A stretch of 26,805 nt of DNA, taken from positions 1 through 26,805 of the forward strand of contig DASXZH010000086.1 of NCBI GenBank assembly GCA_036502005.1, given 5' to 3'. Below, piece by piece: positions 23,176-26,805 of this stretch. Each line of letters begins with the position of its first letter. The first letter of the stretch is position 1. The notes below the pieces were generated by a model. That model saw only the letters and a program-made list of their open reading frames with translations. It was not told the origin of the DNA and did not search any database. Made by a program: the position numbers and the translations under genes. Source of the stretch: DASXZH01 sp036502005. Its GTDB lineage: Bacteria; Armatimonadota; Fimbriimonadia; Fimbriimonadales; Fimbriimonadaceae.

Positions 23176-23607
23176 ATGGATCAAAAGGTGACCGAAGAGA
23201 GGATTCGAGTGCGCTATGGCGAAACGGACCAAATGGGCCACGCTTATTACGCGAACTACCTCTATTGGTTTGAACAAGCTCGCGGAGCCTGGTGCCGTGA
23301 TCGGGGCTTTACTTATAAGCAGCTAGAAGAAAAGGGCTACATGCTTCCTGTAGTTGAAGCACACCTTCGATACAAAGGCGAAGTGAAATACGACGATATT
23401 GTGGTTATTCGAATTTGGTTGGAAGAGATCAAACGCGCCGCCATGCTTTTCAAATATGAAGTGTTTCAGGAGTCAACCGGTAAGCTCGCCACCGAAGGTT
23501 ACACCTGGCATGTAATGATGGGCAGCGTCCGAAAGGCCATCACCATCCCACCCGATATCCGCGAAATGCTGGAACGCGATCCGAAAGACTGGGAAACGGT
23601 CGAGTAA
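23176..23607 (+). CDS. Acyl-CoA thioesterase, YbgC/4-hydroxybenzoyl-CoA thioesterase family
   Basis: A 143-residue hotdog-fold protein. RVRYGETDQMGHAYYANYLY (11-30) contains the family active site: D18 in the position of the catalytic aspartate, then G21-H22 and N27-Y28, followed by WFEQAR. LRYKGEVKYDD and the conserved beta strands continue to the end. YbgC proteins hydrolyse short or aromatic acyl-CoA esters and are often tied to membrane or phospholipid metabolism; the substrate here is unknown. A TTG directly precedes the ATG; I use the ATG. The length is normal. The gene is divergent from the sulfotransferase and convergent with the DUF4434 gene. Confidence 0.9.
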   Translation: MDQKVTEERIRVRYGETDQMGHAYYANYLYWFEQARGAWCRDRGFTYKQLEEKGYMLPVVEAHLRYKGEVKYDDIVVIRIWLEEIKRAAMLFKYEVFQESTGKLATEGYTWHVMMGSVRKAITIPPDIREMLERDPKDWETVE

Positions 23608-23713
23608 TTTTTGAGTTTGATTTGGATTTTTGATTATCTTCTAAGCGCTTACCTGCCGAGACCAAGCGATAACAAGATTTCAATCGAAAATCGAAAATCA
23701 AAACTCAAAAATT
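23606..23713. repeat. Long-range inverted repeat between convergent genes, with degenerate heptamers
   Basis: AATTTTTGAGTTT (23606-23618) and AAACTCAAAAATT (23701-23713) are perfect 13-bp complements 82 bp apart. The left arm includes the end of the thioesterase stop codon and the right arm includes the DUF4434 stop codon. Inward of each arm are imperfect 7-bp units (ATCGAAA, ATCGAAA, ATCAAAA on the right, TTTGATT-like on the left). The whole could act as a terminator for both convergent genes, although it is AT-rich and has a long spacer. Confidence 0.6.
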
Positions 23714-24604
23714 GCCAATGTATTCTCGATATCGCTCAAACAAGTGGTGCGCCGAAGCATAGCTAGAATGCGGCGACATAAAGTGTGCAAACTCAAAAGT
23801 GATAACTTTTTCGGCCACCGGCTGATGGGTCTCCAGCTTGAACCTCACATAACGCCAGTCGGCTGGGGGGAACTTGATCGGCATGTCTCGGTCGAAGGTC
23901 TCCAGATTTGACCAAATGGTTACTCCGTATTTCTTGCCTAAATTCGAGATGCCCTCAACAAACTTGGGCAGTTCTTGGTAATGGACTTGCCCGTCCTGAA
24001 ACGCGCAGATATCAAAAGACCCCCGCGTTGAACTGAAAATATGGTCCCAGTGGTCGAAAGACTCCTCCAATGTAAATCCGGACGTTCCTAACTGCTTGGC
24101 CCCTTGGGGATACGGAGAAATCAAAATCGGAAGCTTCTTGGCCTCTTTGCAGGCTTTTCCCAAATGGTTAAAAATCTCAATAATGTGGGCGTCGTCCTTT
24201 CCGGTTTCGTGGCACATATACCATCCTTTAAAGGCGGGAGAATCGCCATATCGCTCCACAACTTCTTCGATAAAGGCCAGATTGAGATCGACTTCCTTCC
24301 ACCAAGTTCGCCGCATCCAGTAGTAGCCGGAATCGTAGAGCCCGAAATAAAGCGAAAGACCAAACTCTTCGGCCAGATCCAGAAACATGCGGGCCAAGTC
24401 TTCATAAACCGGTAGCAGGTCGGGAATCGATTTCGCTCGGAAAATACACTTGTTTTGGTAACCGGCCCGAATGATGATGACCGTGTCAATCCCGATTTCT
24501 TTATAGAGGGCAAATTCTTTGCGCCAAGCTGCCCGCCCCCAGTTCTGCGAAGGGACATCGTGCGTGATCTCGTCGATAAAGGTGCCAGTGATTCTAGGTC
24601 GCAT
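23705..24604 (-). CDS. DUF4434 domain protein, predicted TIM-barrel glycosidase-like
   Basis: A 299-residue protein whose whole length resembles DUF4434. It opens ITGTFIDEITHDVPSQNWG, then has WRKEFALYKEIGIDTVIIIRAGY (~27-49), SLYFGLYDSGYYW (~84-96), the central KGWYMCHE (126-133, with E133 a candidate catalytic acid), ILISPYPQGAK and VTIWSNLETFDRD. The alternating strand-helix pattern fits a TIM barrel related to glycoside hydrolases. No activity has been established for the family to my knowledge. There is no signal peptide, so this form is probably cytoplasmic. It lies between two intergenic regions rich in heptamer repeats and overlaps the right arm of the inverted repeat at its end. Confidence 0.8.
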   Translation of the reverse strand: MRPRITGTFIDEITHDVPSQNWGRAAWRKEFALYKEIGIDTVIIIRAGYQNKCIFRAKSIPDLLPVYEDLARMFLDLAEEFGLSLYFGLYDSGYYWMRRTWWKEVDLNLAFIEEVVERYGDSPAFKGWYMCHETGKDDAHIIEIFNHLGKACKEAKKLPILISPYPQGAKQLGTSGFTLEESFDHWDHIFSSTRGSFDICAFQDGQVHYQELPKFVEGISNLGKKYGVTIWSNLETFDRDMPIKFPPADWRYVRFKLETHQPVAEKVITFEFAHFMSPHSSYASAHHLFERYREYIGNF

Positions 24605-24610
24605 AAGCTA

Positions 24611-24640
24611 GTGAATAAGCAGTAAGCAGTGAATAGTAAA
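24611..24640. repeat. Degenerate heptamer tandem repeat, AGCAGTA type
   Basis: Just upstream of the DUF4434 start, 7-bp units follow one another: AGCAGTA, AGCAGTG, AATAGTA, preceded by GTGAATA. The period of 7 is clear, but the units are imperfect. The region from 24605 to 24761 holds no gene. Confidence 0.55.
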
Positions 24641-24717
24641 AAGACGGAATCGATAGCCGTTTTTCACTAATGAGCAGAAATCATTGGAAAGATTGGCTCG
24701 GCCAGACCAGCCCGTCG

Positions 24718-24748
24718 TTCGACTTTCGACTTTTCGACTATCCGACTT
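24718..24748. repeat. Degenerate heptamer tandem repeat, TTCGACT type
   Basis: Four imperfect copies occur: TTCGACT (24718), TTCGACT (24725), TTCGACT after one extra T (24733), and TCCGACT (24741). They end 14 bp before the stop codon of the M24 peptidase gene. The unit differs from that of the AGCAGTA set about 80 bp away, but the length is the same. Confidence 0.6.
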
Positions 24749-24761
24749 CCGCCACGACCCC

Positions 24762-25886
24762 TTACGAAACCACAACGATTTCTTCGCTCGGCTCGCAGTT
24801 CAGGCTTTCGTGGCCAGTCGCGGTGGGTGTAACAATATTCTCAATTCGGACTCCGAACTTCCCGGGCAGATAAATCCCGGGTTCGATGCTAAAGCAGTCG
24901 CCAGGACACACCTCGCCAGTTGCACCCGCCACGATAAAAGGCTCTTCGTGTTCACGCAACCCAATACCGTGCCCGGTTCGGTGGATGAAATACTCGCCGT
25001 AGCCGGCCCTCTCAATAACACCGCGAGCGGCTTTGTCAAGTTCCTCCGCGGGAACGCCTTCGCGAATCGAATCACGCGCTGCTCTCTGAGAATCGTAAAC
25101 TGCCTTGTAAACCTTGCGGACTTCGTCCGAAACGTGCCCAACTCCAACCACGCGGGTTGTGTCGCTGTGATATCCCTGCACACTGCAACCGTAGTCGATC
25201 AATACGACATCGCCTTCCTGAATGCGCGTGTCGTCGCTCTCGTGATGCGGCTCTGCCGAATTCGGACCCGCGGCCACGATGCAGAAAGTGGGCTTTCCTC
25301 CCAGCCTTTGCATTTCGGCTCTGAGAATGAGTTCGAAGCCCTCTTCCGTCATTCCTGGCTTTAGCTGCTTTAGGGCTGGGGGCAGCGCTTGGTCGGCGAT
25401 TTGGGCAGCAATGCGCAAAAGCTCGATCTCCTTAACATCTTTCTTCCGCATGAGCTTCGAAAGAACGTGCTGGCCCGGCTTAAACAGAGCTGCCGGCAGA
25501 ATTTCTTGCATGGTCAGCGTCATAAAAGCAGGCATAAAGCTGTCCACAAGAACGATGCCGGAACGAAGCTTCCACTCTTCGGCCAACTTTCTAAAAAGCT
25601 CGAGGGGGTCCTGTGAATCGTTGAACGTGCGGATGTCGTTTACGCCGCATCGCTTGGCTTGCGTGGCGGAAAGGGCAGGGCAGATTAGGACAACTTCACC
25701 GCTGGACCTAATGCCCATCGTAAGAAACCGCTCATAACCGTCCTCCGCGAAGCCATGCAGATACTGCATGGAAACAGGATGAGAGACAAAAAACGCGTCA
25801 GCGCCGTGCTCACGCAACTCGTGGGACAAGCGCTGCACGCGCTCGGCCGCATCACTAACAACCATCGATAGGGCATTATACGCCAT
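24762..25886 (-). CDS. Xaa-Pro aminopeptidase-like M24 metallopeptidase
   Basis: A 374-residue M24 ('pita-bread') peptidase. The five metal ligands are visible: D231 (VLIDYGCS), D242 (YHSDTTR), H306 (HRTGHGIGL), E335 (SIEPGIYL) and E349 (VRIENIV). Residues ~8-150 form the creatinase N-terminal domain (ADAFFVSHPVSMQYLHGF). This is the layout of bacterial Xaa-Pro dipeptidases and aminopeptidases (PepQ/PepP-like), cytoplasmic enzymes that cleave N-terminal residues before proline with two Mn2+ or Co2+ ions. Which of the two activities applies cannot be told. The ATG at 25865 (MVVSDAAERV) is an equally good start. The gene stands alone on the minus strand, followed by the heptamer-rich gap. Confidence 0.93.
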   Translation of the reverse strand: MAYNALSMVVSDAAERVQRLSHELREHGADAFFVSHPVSMQYLHGFAEDGYERFLTMGIRSSGEVVLICPALSATQAKRCGVNDIRTFNDSQDPLELFRKLAEEWKLRSGIVLVDSFMPAFMTLTMQEILPAALFKPGQHVLSKLMRKKDVKEIELLRIAAQIADQALPPALKQLKPGMTEEGFELILRAEMQRLGGKPTFCIVAAGPNSAEPHHESDDTRIQEGDVVLIDYGCSVQGYHSDTTRVVGVGHVSDEVRKVYKAVYDSQRAARDSIREGVPAEELDKAARGVIERAGYGEYFIHRTGHGIGLREHEEPFIVAGATGEVCPGDCFSIEPGIYLPGKFGVRIENIVTPTATGHESLNCEPSEEIVVVS

Positions 25887-26002
25887 TGTTTGACTCTGGC
25901 CTCAGTGTAGCCGGGTTCCTGTGAAACCCATGGCAATACTAGGTAAAGATCTTGAATTTCGGGGAATCGTCAGGATGAGGGTGATTTCGTTAATGAGGTT
26001 CT

Positions 26003-26326
26003 ATGATCCAAGAGCATGCGCTTAGAAAGCTAGAGTTTTATCTCCACCACTACTGTCTCGACCAAAACATTAAGCCGATAATCGATAATATCCTCACCGC
26101 CGCAAACCGCGGCTACTCCACGGGGACTTACAACATCAAAGGCCATTATGTCTCCGCTCCCGTAGAGAGTTTGGACCTGAAAATGGTTAACACATTTGAA
26201 GATCTACTGTGGCCGTTTACCACGGAGCAACAGGCGCACCGGTTTTTGGCCTTGCTCAACTATTACTTCTCCGTGCGAGGAGTTCGGGCCGAAGTCTTGG
26301 GAGTTGAAGGCTACTCGATAAAGTAA
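26003..26326 (+). CDS. Hypothetical protein, 107 aa
   Basis: I do not recognise the family. GAGG at 25995-25998 followed by TTCT gives this gene the best Shine-Dalgarno spacing in the window. The product is soluble in appearance, with no signal peptide or membrane segment: a helical start (HALRKLEFYLHHY), a segment NIKPIIDNILTAANRGYSTGTYNI, and a C-terminal helix-strand EQQAHRFLALLNYYFSVRGVRAEVLGV. It lies between the M24 gene and the tRNA-Asn gene, convergent with the tRNA. Its composition looks like a real protein. No role is suggested. Confidence 0.7.
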   Translation: MIQEHALRKLEFYLHHYCLDQNIKPIIDNILTAANRGYSTGTYNIKGHYVSAPVESLDLKMVNTFEDLLWPFTTEQQAHRFLALLNYYFSVRGVRAEVLGVEGYSIK

Positions 26327-26383
26327 GCCGTAACGCAGATTTCCGGTGACTTTCTCTAAATCGAAGGTCGACAAGAAGAAAGA

Positions 26384-26459
26384 TGGCTGCCGCGCCAGGA
26401 CTCGAACCTGGGACCCGCTGATTAACAGTCAGCTGCTCTACCAACTGAGCTACGCGGCA
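26384..26459 (-). tRNA. tRNA-Asn (anticodon GTT)
   Basis: A complete 76-nt cloverleaf on the minus strand: acceptor stem TGCCGCG pairs with CGCGGCA, D-arm GCTC-AGTTGGTA-GAGC, anticodon arm GCTGA-CTGTTAA-TCAGC with anticodon GTT, T-arm CCAGG-TTCGAGT-CCTGG, discriminator G, and an encoded CCA end (26386-26384). All stems are fully paired. Its 3' 30 nt are repeated in inverted orientation 168 bp away. Confidence 0.96.
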
Positions 26460-26474
26460 ACTTAGAGCTTGGGA

Positions 26475-26480
26475 ATTCTA
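26475..26480 (-). promoter_or_regulatory. Candidate -10 element of tRNA-Asn
   Basis: TAGAAT on the minus strand would start transcription about 9 nt before the mature tRNA 5' end. It is the same hexamer as at the toxin-antitoxin operon. No convincing -35 is seen. Confidence 0.35.
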
Positions 26481-26605
26481 CCCCGGAAATGTAGGCGATG
26501 CGTCGTTCGTTGTGCGTAAAGTTCAAGCACTGTCGTACAACCCACTTCATTGAATGTCGGTTGGGATCGAGCCCCGCTTTACAAATGAAACCTGACGCAG
26601 AAGCA

Positions 26606-26623
26606 GTCCCGATCAATCGGGAC
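26606..26623. repeat. Perfect 8-bp palindrome beside the tRNA fragment
   Basis: GTCCCGAT and ATCGGGAC are perfect complements with a 2-nt centre (CA), ending 3 bp before the tRNA fragment. It sits where an anticodon arm would be, but allows a loop of only 6 or 8 nt, not 7. Confidence 0.6.
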
Positions 26624-26626
26624 GGA

Positions 26627-26656
26627 TCCCAGGTTCGAGTCCTGGCGCGGCAGCCA
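26627..26656 (+). pseudogene. Orphan tRNA-Asn 3' fragment (T-arm to CCA)
   Basis: These 30 nt are identical to the 3' end of the adjacent tRNA-Asn: T-arm, 3' acceptor strand, discriminator and CCA, plus one further matching base. No matching 5' acceptor strand (TGCCGCG) occurs in the preceding 160 nt, so it is not a second tRNA. Such fragments typically mark one end (att site) of an element that integrated into the tRNA gene. The orientation is opposite to the intact gene. Confidence 0.85.
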
Positions 26657-26671
26657 TTTCTCTCAGGTGCA

Positions 26672-26716
26672 TTCCGGACACATGGGTTACAAATCGTTCC
26701 GGACACATAGGTTACA
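26672..26716. repeat. Direct repeat at the end of the IS element
   Basis: Two 20-bp copies beginning TTCCGGACACAT and ending GGTTACA, at 26672-26691 and 26697-26716, have a period of 25 bp and differ at one base. The second copy overlaps the transposase stop codon. They probably belong to the terminal or subterminal region of the insertion sequence, where a transposase binds. Confidence 0.75.
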
Positions 26717-26805
26717 CCTTTAGCCCAAATGGATTTTGGAGCGGTTGCAGGGTTTTCTCTTCCAGATCAATGTATCCGAGGTCGTACTTCATAAAGGAAA
26801 CAAGC
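26712..26805 (-). CDS. IS481-family transposase, C-terminal 30 residues (partial)
   Basis: The minus strand from the window edge encodes the tail LVSFMKYDLGYIDLEEKTLQ-x3-NPFGLKV then TAA. This closely matches, from memory, the C-terminus of integrase-core (DDE) transposases of IS481-like elements (LVSFM-x-YDLGYIDLE-x-KTLQPL-x-NPFG). The DDE catalytic domain lies outside the window, so activity cannot be judged. The stop codon falls in the second direct repeat. Confidence 0.75.
   Translation of the reverse strand, partial: LVSFMKYDLGYIDLEEKTLQPLQNPFGLKV

Larger units (their letters stand above)
26672..26805 (-). mobile_element. IS481-family-like insertion sequence, right-hand part cut by window end
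   Basis: The end of a transposase gene plus the adjoining repeated TCCGGACACA sequence indicates one end of an insertion sequence extending beyond the window. The exact outer boundary, somewhere in 26657-26672, cannot be fixed without the other end. The family is judged from the transposase C-terminus. Confidence 0.65.

Noticed and set aside
24605..24761. CRISPR array
   Set aside because: Units are 7 bp, degenerate and directly adjacent, with no spacers and no cas genes in the window.
24684..25364. 226-codon plus-strand frame opposite the M24 gene
   Set aside because: It begins in the heptamer-repeat gap and continues antisense to a complete M24 peptidase; no protein-like pattern is seen.
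26540..26656. A second functional tRNA on the plus strand
   Set aside because: No 5' acceptor strand or D-arm pairs with the 3' fragment, and the anticodon-like stem leaves a 6- or 8-nt loop.
26422..26706. Reading frames across the tRNA and its fragment
   Set aside because: They translate tRNA sequence and the IS end; the tRNA cloverleaf explains this stretch.

Overview
This is bacterial chromosomal DNA of roughly balanced GC. Genes are densely packed, with many ATGA-type overlaps, frequent GTG or TTG starts and few clear Shine-Dalgarno sites. The gene mix (bacterial topoisomerase IB, a DUF4434 protein, GH78 and GH99-like secreted glycosidases, RgpF-type glycosyltransferases, IS481-type transposase) suggests a free-living, polysaccharide-handling environmental bacterium. 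Armatimonadota (Fimbriimonas-like) is my guess, but nothing in the sequence proves it.

Layout. (1) 1-3.95 kb, accessory genes: a Phd/VapC-like toxin-antitoxin pair, a secreted CE1/Fes-like esterase, a Doc-like Fic protein with an altered motif, DNA topoisomerase IB, and a possibly decayed pair of small genes at 3.5-3.96 kb. (2) 4.0-23.0 kb, a surface-polysaccharide region: a double-domain GT4 protein, a secreted GH99-like hydrolase with an inserted beta-sandwich, a GT2 protein with an N-terminal coiled coil, a secreted GH78 alpha-L-rhamnosidase, a lone divergent GT4, and then a seven-gene minus-strand run. In order of transcription that run is sulfotransferase, rfbF-like cytidylyltransferase, UXS-like SDR, UDP-glucose dehydrogenase, rfbC-like 3,5-epimerase, SDR reductase and a tandem RgpF glycosyltransferase. 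(3) 23.1-26.3 kb, housekeeping-like genes: hotdog thioesterase, DUF4434 protein, M24 aminopeptidase and an unknown 107-aa protein. The gaps on both sides of the DUF4434 gene hold degenerate heptamer repeats. (4) 26.38-26.8 kb, a junction: an intact tRNA-Asn, an orphan inverted copy of its 3' end, and the 3' end of an IS481-type transposase running off the window.

How the genes fit together. The seven-gene run looks like one operon that makes activated sugars (CDP-glucose, UDP-glucuronate, perhaps UDP-xylose, and an epimerised and reduced 6-deoxy or 4-keto sugar) and transfers them with RgpF. The GT4, GT2 and sulfotransferase genes would extend and decorate the polymer. The two exported glycosidases could trim or recycle it, or degrade related polymers from other organisms. 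No flippase, polymerase or ABC exporter is present, so the locus is incomplete within this window.

I did not find a clearly new defence or mobile system. The observations most worth following up are the tRNA fragment/IS junction, the heptamer repeats, the Fic protein lacking the motif arginine, the CDP-sugar set without its dehydratase, and the coiled-coil tails shared by a glycosyltransferase and the sulfotransferase.
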